From Clostridiales bacterium (GTDB taxonomy: Bacteria; Bacillota; Clostridia; Christensenellales; CAG-138), in contig SFEL01000002.1 in assembly GCA_004557245.1 (NCBI GenBank), positions 1 through 64,000 of the forward strand: a DNA stretch of 64,000 bases, read 5' to 3'. The notes below the pieces were generated by a model, which was given only the letters and a program-made list of their open reading frames with translations, was not told the origin of the DNA and did not search any database. Shown piece after piece: positions 23,841 to 32,064 of this stretch. Position 1 is the stretch's first letter. Every line of letters begins with the position of its first letter. The position numbers and the translations under genes are program-made.

Positions 23841-24782
23841 ATGAACATCAGAAAAGCTATGTGCTCGGTTCTCGCAGCTTTATTGATAACGGCGGCTCCC
23901 TCTGCATTTGCGACAGGCGGCAGCAATCCTTCGGCAAGTCCGGAGCAGACCGCCACTCCGCCTGTAAGTGTCTCCACTACCAGGGAACCCATATCATGGC
24001 CCTCTCCCGAACCCACTCCCGAGCCTTCCGTCTCGCCCACGCCGATCCCATCCCCTACCCCCGGCGAGCTGGAAATCACCAAAAGCCCGGAAAACGAGAA
24101 CGTTAAGCCCGGAGGCACCGCCTCCTTCATAACGCAGGCAGTCAACTATACCTCCTGCAAGTGGTACCTTTCCAAGGACGGCGAGACTGTGGAAGCCGAC
24201 AGGGCTGAAGAGCGTTTCCCCGGCCTCAAGGTGGCAGGCGACGGTACGGAAAAGCTTATACTCAGCGCCATACCCAAGTCTCTGGACGGCTGGAGTGTAT
24301 ATTGCGTATTCAAGGGGGCTGCCGGCTCGGTCTCCACCAGCAAGGCGCGTCTTCACGTATCCGATTCAGCCAAGCCAAAGCCTACGCAGATACCTGCGGC
24401 AGCTGTCACCCAGGATCCCGTCGTTACCCCCGTCCCCACAGCAGAGCCGGTGCAGACTGCCGCGCCTCACGTACATTCCTTCTCCGCCCAGTGGAAAAGC
24501 GACGACACCCGGCACTGGCAGGAATGTGAATGCGGCGAGAAGGTCAATCTTGCAGATCACGTAGTGGCGGAATGGACTACAGTAGCCGAGGCCACAAAGG
24601 AACAGGACGGAATCGATGAAGGCACATGCGCCGTATGCGGCCGCACAGTCCAGCGCAGTACGGCATACCGGCCTTCCACCACGGGCAGGATAATACTGGC
24701 GGCAGTCATAGCGCTCATTATCGCCATCGCCATAGTACATAAGATGCAGCGCAACAGCAGAAAACGGTGGCGATTGAGATAG
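23841..24782 (+). CDS. Secreted, membrane-anchored protein with Ig-like domain, function unknown
   Basis: 313 aa. Signal peptide (about 1-26, cut near AFATGG), a Ser/Thr/Pro-rich stretch (about 27-80) typical of wall-spanning linkers, an Ig-like domain (about 83-170; NVKPGGTASFITQAVNYTSC, Cys-Trp core, SLDGWSVYCVFKGAAGS), a second Pro/Thr linker, then a two-CxCG module (HSFSAQWKSDDTRHWQECEC ... GTCAVCGRTV) common in gut Firmicute surface proteins, and a C-terminal membrane helix (about 285-303) with a basic tail. ATG at 23841 chosen for its AAAGGCGG site and signal peptide. Displayed on the cell surface; ligand unknown. Confidence 0.78.
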   Translation: MNIRKAMCSVLAALLITAAPSAFATGGSNPSASPEQTATPPVSVSTTREPISWPSPEPTPEPSVSPTPIPSPTPGELEITKSPENENVKPGGTASFITQAVNYTSCKWYLSKDGETVEADRAEERFPGLKVAGDGTEKLILSAIPKSLDGWSVYCVFKGAAGSVSTSKARLHVSDSAKPKPTQIPAAAVTQDPVVTPVPTAEPVQTAAPHVHSFSAQWKSDDTRHWQECECGEKVNLADHVVAEWTTVAEATKEQDGIDEGTCAVCGRTVQRSTAYRPSTTGRIILAAVIALIIAIAIVHKMQRNSRKRWRLR

Positions 24783-24928
24783 AAGATGAACAATGAGCTT
24801 TTACGGTTATAGCAGCAGACAATAAGGACAGATTGCGCATAATAGGCATAAGCTTGGCAAAATTCCATAAGCACGTACTAATCGACAAGGGCTTTAACGG
24901 ATATGCGCGCCAATATTCATACAAAGGG

Positions 24929-24966
24929 CCCGGAAATATCCGGGGATTAGTTTTTCGACAGACTTA
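24929..24966 (+). repeat. Hairpin plus single copy of the TTTTTCGACAGACT end motif
   Basis: CCCGGA-AATA-TCCGGG hairpin (24930-24945) followed by GTTTTTCGACAGACTTA (24950-24966). The reverse complement AGTCTGTCGAAAAA is identical to the left end of the structured element at 36229-36243. Suggests a dispersed repeat family of which this is a solitary or degraded end; it may also terminate the preceding gene. No coding content is supported between 24783 and 25028. Confidence 0.4.
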
Positions 24967-25001
24967 TGCTTAGCTTTGCCAGGCTTTTTCTACAGTTTCA
25001 A

Positions 25002-25030
25002 GGCCGCCCGACGGGCGGCCTGTTTCTCCT
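25002..25030. terminator. Terminator between convergent genes
   Basis: GGCCGCCC (25002-25009) and GGGCGGCC (25013-25020) form a perfect 8-bp stem with a GAC loop, followed by TGTTTCT on the plus strand. Lies between the secreted protein gene and the convergent phosphoesterase gene. Confidence 0.6.
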
Positions 25031-25493
25031 ATAGCTGCATCATTTTGGCATTGAGGCTGCCGCACTCGGCGGTCAGTATGGCGAAGGTGCGGGGCGCGCC
25101 GCCACGGGGGCAGGAGGGGCTGCCGGGGTTGATTATGTACAGCTTACCGTCATAGTCCAGCTTCGGGATATGTGTGTGGCCGTACAGCGCAACGTTGCAG
25201 CCAAGCTCCTCCGCACGGTAAGCGAGCCGGTCGGTACCTGCAGTAACGCCGTAATAGTGACCGTGAGTCGCGAATATCTCCGCACCGTCAAGGCTTATGC
25301 GAAGCTCTTTTTCACCGCCGAAATCGCAGTTGCCCGCCACGGAATAGACAGGCGTTCCGTCCTTTCCGAAAGCCTCCGTGTCGCGGGTATTGTCGCCCAG
25401 GTGTATCCATGCGTCCACCCTGCCCGCCTGCTCTATGACCCGCCTTATGGCGTATGAATCGCCGTGGGTATCGCTTACTATGGCTATGCGCAT
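25029..25493 (-). CDS. YfcE/MJ0936-family metallophosphodiesterase
   Basis: 154 aa. Dimetal phosphoesterase motifs in order: DTHGDS, HLGDN, VAGNCDF, ATHGHYYGV and YGHTHIPK, the full set of ligands for this family. Hydrolyses phosphodiester bonds, physiological substrate uncertain. ATG at 25493 overlaps the rdgB stop (TGATG), so both are co-translated; an upstream in-frame start would lie within rdgB. Confidence 0.92.
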   Translation of the reverse strand: MRIAIVSDTHGDSYAIRRVIEQAGRVDAWIHLGDNTRDTEAFGKDGTPVYSVAGNCDFGGEKELRISLDGAEIFATHGHYYGVTAGTDRLAYRAEELGCNVALYGHTHIPKLDYDGKLYIINPGSPSCPRGGAPRTFAILTAECGSLNAKMMQL

Positions 25494-26086
25494 CACTTTT
25501 CCGCTCTCAGCTTGTCGCATAGGGATTCGAGCGCGCGCCTTCTGTGGCTGACGGAGTTTTTCTCCTCAGGCGTTAGCTGTGCGAAGGATTTCTTCAGCGG
25601 CTCATAATAGAACAGAGGGTCGTAGCCGAAGCCGTTTTCGCCTTGTGGGGAGTGGAGTATGACCCCCTCCACGCTGCCATCGGCGGTGACGGCAGGCATT
25701 CCCCTGCGTATGAGCGCAACAGAGGTGCGGAACCGCGCGGTGCGTTTTTCGCCGGGTACGTCCTTGAGTGCGTCGAGGAGCTTCGCATTGTTGGCGGCGT
25801 CATCGTGGCCCTCGCCTGCGTAGCGCGCGCTGTAAACGCCGGGAGCGCCGCCCAGGGCGTCAACCATCAGGCCGCTGTCGTCCGACAGTACTGCATCCGC
25901 GTCGGCAACGGAAAACACCTCTCTGGCCTTCTTGAGAGCATTGCCCTCGAAGGTGTCCGCGTCCTCAACCACGTCCATATCTATGCCCGCTTCCCTGAGG
26001 GAGAGTATCTCGTCATAAAAGCAACCTAAAATGGCCTTTATTTCGGATACCTTATGGGCGTTGTTGGAGGCGATTATAAGCTTCAT
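25493..26086 (-). CDS. rdgB: XTP/dITP diphosphatase (RdgB/HAM1 family)
   Basis: 197-aa house-cleaning pyrophosphatase that removes dITP and XTP from the nucleotide pool. Signature motifs: IASNNAHKVSEIKAIL (substrate loop), VLSDDSGLMVDALGGAPGVYSARYAG (catalytic acidic cluster) and GFGYDPLFYYE ... SHRRRALE at the end. Normal length. Overlaps the phosphoesterase gene by one base. Confidence 0.96.
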   Translation of the reverse strand: MKLIIASNNAHKVSEIKAILGCFYDEILSLREAGIDMDVVEDADTFEGNALKKAREVFSVADADAVLSDDSGLMVDALGGAPGVYSARYAGEGHDDAANNAKLLDALKDVPGEKRTARFRTSVALIRRGMPAVTADGSVEGVILHSPQGENGFGYDPLFYYEPLKKSFAQLTPEEKNSVSHRRRALESLCDKLRAEK

Positions 26087-26159
26087 ATATTATATTTCTC
26101 CTTTGTACGGCAAAATTCAATACGGCTATTTTACCACAGCGCCCGCGGCATTTCCATAT

Positions 26160-27092
26160 TTATCGCCACTCGTTCACGTATACGGGTGCAGACACGGCGG
26201 AGGTATGCATACTGTACTCCTTTCCTTCCACAGTTATGTCAACGCCGTATACCTGATCGAACTGATTGGCGCAGAGATACAGGCAGTCCCTTGCCGCATC
26301 CAGCATACCCTCGGTATCAGCGACTTTCTCGAAGTCCTTCGTCAGGTCAACGCAGGCTATTCCGTCCTTTATGTATGCGCTTATGAGCTCTGTTCCCGCC
26401 GGGAAGCAGTTTATGAGCCCCTCATCCTTAGGCCCGGCTATCTCCTCCTGCACAGCCCCGGAAAATGAAGGCGCAGTGTCCGTATACCGTGTCACAGGGA
26501 TATTCAGGCTGGCAGCCGAATTAGGGAAGTACAGCGTAAAGGCGTGGACTTCGCCTGAAACCGGCACCTCCCCGTCCTCAATATTCAACGCAAAGCTCTC
26601 CATGGGTTTGGATATGTCAGTGCCATTGGAGAGGGTCTTTTTCTCCTTGCCATCGATGGTTATGCTGACGTTGTTTATGGAGGGGAACTCAGTCAGCGTG
26701 TTCACTATTGCAACCACCATGGCCTGCTCCTGCTCCTCAGTCTGTTGACCGATGTCAGTCAGGTCTACCCGGGCGCTGCCTCCCTCGCCTATGCGTAGAG
26801 TACATTCCGTTCCCTCGGGTATTACCGTCTTCAAGCCCATCATGGCGGCGCTTTTATCGTTGTCGATGCCAGATACGAGGTAGCTCAGCGCCGCCTTTCC
26901 TATTCCCTCCTCCCAGGGTATGCTCTTCATAACAGGCACTATGAATCCGTCCTCCGTGGCGTAGTACAGAGTGGTTCGCCGGTAGCCGCTGTCCGTATCG
27001 GCCTCGGGTTCGGCGGGTTCCTCCGCCTTTCTGCAGCACGCCATCATAAGCGCCGTAAGCAGCGCCAGAATCAATATAAATAATCGCTTCAT
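26160..27092 (-). CDS. Lipoprotein with two GerMN domains
   Basis: 310 aa. Signal peptide with lipobox ending in Cys (ALMMAC), short acidic linker, then two GerMN-type domains: first about residues 55-160 (ALSYLVSGID ... VIPEGTECTLRIGEG ... AIVNTLTEFPSINNVSITIDG), second about 185-300 (VTRYTDTAPS ... FPAGTELISAYIKDG ... CANQFDQVYGVDITVEG). GerM proteins act at the envelope in spore formation and germination; free-standing versions occur in many Clostridia. ATG 27092 is best spaced from GGAGGG; ATG 27098 is too close. Precedes rdgB on the same strand. Confidence 0.88.
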   Translation of the reverse strand: MKRLFILILALLTALMMACCRKAEEPAEPEADTDSGYRRTTLYYATEDGFIVPVMKSIPWEEGIGKAALSYLVSGIDNDKSAAMMGLKTVIPEGTECTLRIGEGGSARVDLTDIGQQTEEQEQAMVVAIVNTLTEFPSINNVSITIDGKEKKTLSNGTDISKPMESFALNIEDGEVPVSGEVHAFTLYFPNSAASLNIPVTRYTDTAPSFSGAVQEEIAGPKDEGLINCFPAGTELISAYIKDGIACVDLTKDFEKVADTEGMLDAARDCLYLCANQFDQVYGVDITVEGKEYSMHTSAVSAPVYVNEWR

Positions 27093-27154
27093 TCTCATGC
27101 CCTCCGGCTTATTAGTCATATATAAGCTATTCGCCTTCGGCGCATAAAATAACG

Positions 27155-27182
27155 AAAAAAGCGGCCCGTCTGCCGCTTTTTG
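27155..27182 (-). terminator. Terminator of rqcH
   Basis: GCGGC (27161-27165) and GCCGC (27172-27176) with AAAAAA before and TTTTT after. On the minus strand it follows the rqcH stop at 27186 and ends in TTTTTT. Confidence 0.8.
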
Positions 27183-27185
27183 CCG

Positions 27186-28925
27186 TTACTGCTTCTGTAT
27201 TATAGCTTTGACCTCAATTGGGTCCGGGGTCACATAGGCCGTTTTGTTTGTGGTGTATATCACCATACCGGGCTTTGCGCCGGATGGTTTCCTTACGAAC
27301 CGCCGCTCGGTATAGTCTACAGGCACGTTTTCGCTGCCCCTGCCCCTGCTGTAGTAGGCCGCCAGCAGGGCTCCCTGATACAGCGTGCTCCTGGGCGGAT
27401 TTTCTGCCCGTATTATCACGTGTGAGCCGGGTATATCCTTTGTATGCAGCCATGTGTCCTTTGGCCCTGCAAACTTAAGTGTAAGTGCATCGTTCTGCCT
27501 GTTGTTCTTGCCCACGTATATCTCTATGCCGTCCGACGACACAAAGCACATGGGCTTTGAAGGAGGCAGCTTCTGACCCTTTCTGCCGTCCTTAGGCCTC
27601 TTTATGTACCCCTCGTTCATCAGCTCATCGGAAAGCTCCTTGAGTTCGCTGTCACCGGTACACTTGTCCAGATTATAAAGCTGTCCCTCCAGATAGTTCA
27701 GCTCCTCCAGCGCCTTTTCCCGCTGCTGCGCCGCCATATCCCGGGCTGCCTTGGCCTTCTGGTATTTTTTATAATACTTTTGCGCATTGTCGTTTATGGA
27801 ATACCTTGCGTCCAGAGGTATTCTTACATTTTCCGGCGGGTCTGTGTAGTAGTTCTGCACTACGGCCTCCGAGGAGCCTGAGATTATCCTGTAGGCGTTT
27901 GCAATGAGCAGCTCGCCGAACAATTTAAGCTTTTCAATATCGCCCTCCGAAGCTATGGCGTCGTCATACAAAGCGATCTTCTTGTTGCAGCGCTCTATAT
28001 TGTTTTGCAGTATCTTCCTTATGTTGGCGCCGTGGCGGTGCATGCGCTGGAGGTTATCGGTTTCAGCATAAAAGCAGTCCAGCGCCTCGCTCATAGTCGA
28101 TGCCGGCCTGTATTCCCCCTCCTTTGGTACAAACGGCAGCACGCCCTCCGGTTCGCCAATGTCATTAAGCGTAACACAGGGCGTTATACTGCCTTTCGCA
28201 AGTCCGCAGTAAAAGCCGTGCAGGTATTCCGCAAGCCCCCCACGCTCCTCCGGGCTCAGCTCGCTGCAGCTGCGCTTATCCGTGGCATTCTCGCAAAGCT
28301 TTGCCGCCATTTTGGGCGAAAGGCCGAAAAACGCGTTTGAAAGCGCTTTGTCTATCCTGATACCCTCTGCCCCTGCTATGACTGTCTCAAAGTCTTCGGC
28401 AGAGGCCTTTGTTGGGTCGGCTTTATCCTGTGCCGGCGGCATTTCGTACTTCTGCCCCGGCAGAACTGTACGCACATTTGACATTCCTATGCCGATACGC
28501 TTTATTGCATCAACGACTATGCCCTGCTCGTTTATGAGAATTATATTGGAGTATTTGCCCATTATCTCGGCACAGAGCACGAAGGTAACGGTATCTCCCA
28601 AGTCGTTCTGTGCCTCGATGCCTATGTTCACTATCCTGTCAAGGTTTGGCTGCTCTACATACACTATGCGCCCACCTGCGAGGCGCTTCCTCAGCAGCAT
28701 ACAAAAGGCCGGCGCGTCTATGGGGTTTTCCTTTTTGACATTCGTGAGCTGCATTCTGCAATGCTCCGGCGATGCGCTGATGAGCAGCCTGAGGTTTTCG
28801 CCGCCGCAGCGCAGGTTGACTGCAAGCTCGTCCTTTTCGGGCTGCTGTATCTTGTCTATCCTGCCGCCAACTATGCGCCTGCACTCTGCCACGGATGCGG
28901 CGAGATTAAGTCCGTCCATTGCCAT
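27186..28925 (-). CDS. rqcH: Rqc2/RqcH homologue, NFACT-family ribosome quality-control protein
   Basis: 579 aa. NFACT-N domain at the start (MDGLNLAASVAECRRIVGG, IQQPEKDELAVNLRCGGENL, the tRNA-binding DR in NLDRIVN), two helix-hairpin-helix units, a central coiled coil (about 290-440, KYYKKYQKAKAARDMAAQQR), and NFACT-R (about 455-570) with FVSSDGIEIYVGKNNRQND and DTWLHTKDIPGSHVII. The family adds C-terminal alanine tails to stalled chains on 50S subunits; formerly annotated as fibronectin-binding protein. Full length. Confidence 0.94.
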   Translation of the reverse strand: MAMDGLNLAASVAECRRIVGGRIDKIQQPEKDELAVNLRCGGENLRLLISASPEHCRMQLTNVKKENPIDAPAFCMLLRKRLAGGRIVYVEQPNLDRIVNIGIEAQNDLGDTVTFVLCAEIMGKYSNIILINEQGIVVDAIKRIGIGMSNVRTVLPGQKYEMPPAQDKADPTKASAEDFETVIAGAEGIRIDKALSNAFFGLSPKMAAKLCENATDKRSCSELSPEERGGLAEYLHGFYCGLAKGSITPCVTLNDIGEPEGVLPFVPKEGEYRPASTMSEALDCFYAETDNLQRMHRHGANIRKILQNNIERCNKKIALYDDAIASEGDIEKLKLFGELLIANAYRIISGSSEAVVQNYYTDPPENVRIPLDARYSINDNAQKYYKKYQKAKAARDMAAQQREKALEELNYLEGQLYNLDKCTGDSELKELSDELMNEGYIKRPKDGRKGQKLPPSKPMCFVSSDGIEIYVGKNNRQNDALTLKFAGPKDTWLHTKDIPGSHVIIRAENPPRSTLYQGALLAAYYSRGRGSENVPVDYTERRFVRKPSGAKPGMVIYTTNKTAYVTPDPIEVKAIIQKQ

Positions 28926-28961
28926 AGTAAAATAAGTTATCTCCTGTAAATTTTAAACGGC

Positions 28962-29573
28962 TTAAAGCAGTTCAATGGATGAGCAGGATACCTCATGGGC
29001 CGTCCTGTCCTGTACTGTGCCGTCACTGAGCTGCTTCTGGTACCGCCTGCTCTGTATCCTGCCCTGAATGTACAGCCTGCTGCCCACCGGCAGCTCGCTC
29101 ACGGTGCGGGCGTTCCTGCCCCATGCTATACAGGGCAGATAGTCAGATTTATTGAAGGAGCGGTTGCAGGCTATGAGCATGTCGCCTATCTCCCGCAGGA
29201 AGGGCGTAGTCCTGAACACCGCAGGCTTGCAAAGATATCCTGAAAGCGACACCTCGTTTTGAGGCATATCCTCCTCACCCAGAGGTTCTATACCCTTGGC
29301 GAACACCGTAACGCAAAGATGGGTACCCTGCTCCGTATGCCTGTTATATGTCCTCAGCTGTCCCCATACAGAAAGCCTGTCGCCCTCGTCCGGCATGAAG
29401 GCGAGATTGCGGCCCGGTATCGTCAGCGGGACGTGATCCATGGTGCCGCTGAGCCGCGGCACAAGCAGCTCCGCGCTGTAAAAATCCTCTCCGTAAAGGC
29501 TGTGGCTGAGCTCCGGCGCGCCGCCAAGCGTACCGCTTACAAATACCGCGTTTTCATCATTGGATACTCTCAT
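28962..29573 (-). CDS. Single-stranded DNA-binding protein-like, two OB folds
   Basis: 203 aa. Two OB-fold units: residues about 1-90 (AVFVSGTLGGAPELSHSLYG ... DRLSVWGQLRTYNR) and about 100-195 (EVSLSGYLCKPAVFRTTPFL, YLPCIAWGRNARTVSELPVG, LYIQGRIQSRRYQK). The second unit carries the SSB look; the acidic C-terminal tip typical of SSB (DDIPF) is absent, since it ends SSIELL. Therefore perhaps an auxiliary SSB or PriB-like protein, not the main SSB. ATG 29573 with AGGAG 6 nt upstream. Lies between rqcH and parC. Confidence 0.8.
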   Translation of the reverse strand: MRVSNDENAVFVSGTLGGAPELSHSLYGEDFYSAELLVPRLSGTMDHVPLTIPGRNLAFMPDEGDRLSVWGQLRTYNRHTEQGTHLCVTVFAKGIEPLGEEDMPQNEVSLSGYLCKPAVFRTTPFLREIGDMLIACNRSFNKSDYLPCIAWGRNARTVSELPVGSRLYIQGRIQSRRYQKQLSDGTVQDRTAHEVSCSSIELL

Positions 29574-29634
29574 ACTTACTCCTGACACTTATTTGATGTG
29601 TGTTCGTATATAAGTATTCGGCACCCAACGGGTT

Positions 29635-32058
29635 TTATGATTTAATTTTCCTTGCGCCAATAACTATATCGTCCAGCAGCGCCATGACTGTAAGCATACC
29701 CTTGCCGGGCCGCTGCTCGATGAATACCGTCTCGGTGTTCACTACCGTCTCCTCGCCGTGGAACTGGCGTATGACTATATCATAGGGCTCCTTTACGTAA
29801 AGCGCCGCAGCGATGGCAGTGCCGTTTGAGCCGTTCTTCTTGAAGTCGAAGGTCTTCAGGCCCTTGCCGTTCCTGCCCTGTATCTCGTAATCGAAGACCA
29901 GGCTGCGCTTTGCGTAGCCCCTGTCGGATATGGTAAGTATCTCGCCCTCGTCAGCTATCTGCGCGGCGAATATAACCCTGTCCCCCTCGTCCAGCTTCAT
30001 GCACTTCACTCCGCCCGCGCCCTTGCCCATTACGGGAACGGTATCTGTCGCGAAGCGTATGCTCATTCCGCCCTTGCTTACCATGATAACGGTGCCTGCG
30101 GTCTCGTCCTGTTTTTCTACGGCTATGACCCTGTCGTCGTCCTTAAGGGCTATGGCGGCCGTCTTCTTTGTGCGGAGGTCAAATTCCTTTCCCTCTGTAC
30201 GCTTTGCGCTGCCGAGGGCTGTAAAAAACACAAGCGTGTCATCCTTTACCTCATCGAAGCATGCTACTATCTCCTCGTCCTTTTCGAGCTGTACCAGCGA
30301 ATTGAGGTTTGTAGCCTTGGCGGTAAGCCTTGCTTCCGGCAGTTCGTCCACTCCGATTATCAGGCAGTTGCCGTGGCTGGTAAAGAACCTCAGCCGCCTG
30401 TCCGTCTGGGTCTCCATTATAAATACCGGCTTTTCGGAGGCGATGGACTCGGCTGTAAAATTGCGCTTGGGCAGGCGGCGTATCTTGCCGCCCTCAAGCA
30501 GCGCCACTATGGCGTCATCCACCACTATCATGTCCTCACGGGACACGACTATCTCCTCCTCGCCCTGTATCAGCCTTGTACGGCGTGGTACGGCATATTT
30601 TTCTTTTATGGCCAGCATCTCGCGGCGTATGACCGCCCTGAGCTTTTCCTCGGATGAAAGTATGCCCTTGTATTCCTTTATTAGCCTGCCTACCTCTTTG
30701 TATTCCTTTTCTATTGCCAGCCTTTCCAGGTTGGTCAGCCTTTGGAGCCTCAGATCAAGTATGGCCTGAGCCTGTATATCGGTAAGCTCAAAGCGCTTCA
30801 TAAGGCCTTCCTTGGCCTCCTTTGGCGACTTTGCGGCCCTTATGAGAGCTATCACCTCGTCTATATTGGCAATGGCCACCATAAGGCCTTCCAGTATGTG
30901 CTCCCGGCGCTCAGCTGCGTCAAGGTCAAATTTCGTGCGGCGGGTGACTACATTTTCCTGATGTATTATGTAATGGCGCAGTATTTCCCTAAGTCCCAGC
31001 GTCTGGGGCTTGCCGTCGGCTATGGCCACCATGTTAACGCCGAAGGTTACCTGAAGGTCGGAGTATTTATAAAGGTATTGCAGTATTTTTTCCGCGTCAG
31101 CATCCTTCTTTACCTCTATCACCGCCCGCATGCCCATGCGGTCGGACTCGTCCCGTATCTCGCCTATGCCGGCAAACAGCGCTTTTTTTTCCTCGCTTAT
31201 GTGCAGTATATCCTCAAGCGCCTTTGCCTTGTTCACCTGATATGGCATCTCGGTCACGACAATGAGCTTCTTGCCGTTCTTCTGCTCCTCTATTTCGGCC
31301 TTGGCACGAACGGTTATCTTTCCCCTGCCCGTTTCGTAAGCATTCCGTATTTCGTCGGATTCCAGTATATAACCCCCCGTCGGAAAATCCGGACAGGGCA
31401 TTACCTTCATCAGCTCGTCCAGGGATACTTCCGGATCATCCATATACATTACGGCTGCGTCTATGGCTTCGCCCATATTGTGGGGCGGTATATTAGTCGC
31501 CAGACCTACGGCTATGCCTGAGGAGCCATTTACCAACAGGTTTGGAAAGCGGCCGGGCAGCAAGTCGGGTTCTTTTAATGTATCATCAAAGTTCAGGCTG
31601 AACTTTACCGTATCTTTCTCCAGATCCCGCAGCATCTCCATGGCTACAGGGGTCATTCTGGCCTCGGTATATCGCATTGCCGCCGCAGAGTCGCCGTCCA
31701 CGCTGCCAAAGTTGCCGTGGCCGTCCACCATGGGCATCTGCATATTGAATTCCTGAGCCATACGCACCATGGCATCGTATACCGATGTATCGCCATGGGG
31801 GTGATATTTACCGAGGCAGTCGCCCACGATACGTGCGCTCTTGCGGTGTGGCTTGTCCGCAGTCAGCCCCAGCTCCAGCATGGTATAAAGTATGCGGCGC
31901 TGAACGGGCTTCAGGCCGTCCTCTATCCGCGGCAGCGCCCGCTCCATTATTACATATTCCGCATAGGGAATCATGGAGTCGTGCATAACCGCCTCCATGC
32001 CCTTCGTGATTATGGTCTGTCCCTCAAAGGATATCTGGTTATCATCTCTTTTTGCCAT
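29635..32058 (-). CDS. parC: Type IIA topoisomerase subunit A (topoisomerase IV ParC-like)
   Basis: 807-aa breakage-reunion subunit. Winged-helix region with quinolone-determining segment KYHPHGDTSVYDAMVRMAQ: Thr91 and Asp95 at the positions of GyrA Ser83/Asp87. Catalytic tyrosine Tyr130 in AMRYTEARM. C-terminal beta-pinwheel follows (about 490-800). The GyrA box QRRGGKG is missing (closest is IQGRNGKG) and the TSVYDAM form is ParC-like, so decatenating topoisomerase IV is favoured over gyrase, but both names are used for such clostridial pairs. Follows parE by 7 nt. Confidence 0.85.
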   Translation of the reverse strand: MAKRDDNQISFEGQTIITKGMEAVMHDSMIPYAEYVIMERALPRIEDGLKPVQRRILYTMLELGLTADKPHRKSARIVGDCLGKYHPHGDTSVYDAMVRMAQEFNMQMPMVDGHGNFGSVDGDSAAAMRYTEARMTPVAMEMLRDLEKDTVKFSLNFDDTLKEPDLLPGRFPNLLVNGSSGIAVGLATNIPPHNMGEAIDAAVMYMDDPEVSLDELMKVMPCPDFPTGGYILESDEIRNAYETGRGKITVRAKAEIEEQKNGKKLIVVTEMPYQVNKAKALEDILHISEEKKALFAGIGEIRDESDRMGMRAVIEVKKDADAEKILQYLYKYSDLQVTFGVNMVAIADGKPQTLGLREILRHYIIHQENVVTRRTKFDLDAAERREHILEGLMVAIANIDEVIALIRAAKSPKEAKEGLMKRFELTDIQAQAILDLRLQRLTNLERLAIEKEYKEVGRLIKEYKGILSSEEKLRAVIRREMLAIKEKYAVPRRTRLIQGEEEIVVSREDMIVVDDAIVALLEGGKIRRLPKRNFTAESIASEKPVFIMETQTDRRLRFFTSHGNCLIIGVDELPEARLTAKATNLNSLVQLEKDEEIVACFDEVKDDTLVFFTALGSAKRTEGKEFDLRTKKTAAIALKDDDRVIAVEKQDETAGTVIMVSKGGMSIRFATDTVPVMGKGAGGVKCMKLDEGDRVIFAAQIADEGEILTISDRGYAKRSLVFDYEIQGRNGKGLKTFDFKKNGSNGTAIAAALYVKEPYDIVIRQFHGEETVVNTETVFIEQRPGKGMLTVMALLDDIVIGARKIKS

Positions 32059-32064
32059 ACGCTG

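Noticed and set aside
21104..24966. TTTTCGACAGA-like sequences as attachment sites bounding the methylase island
   Set aside because: Only 11 bases are shared, the right one lies 1.4 kb beyond the AT-rich part, and no integrase or recombinase is present.
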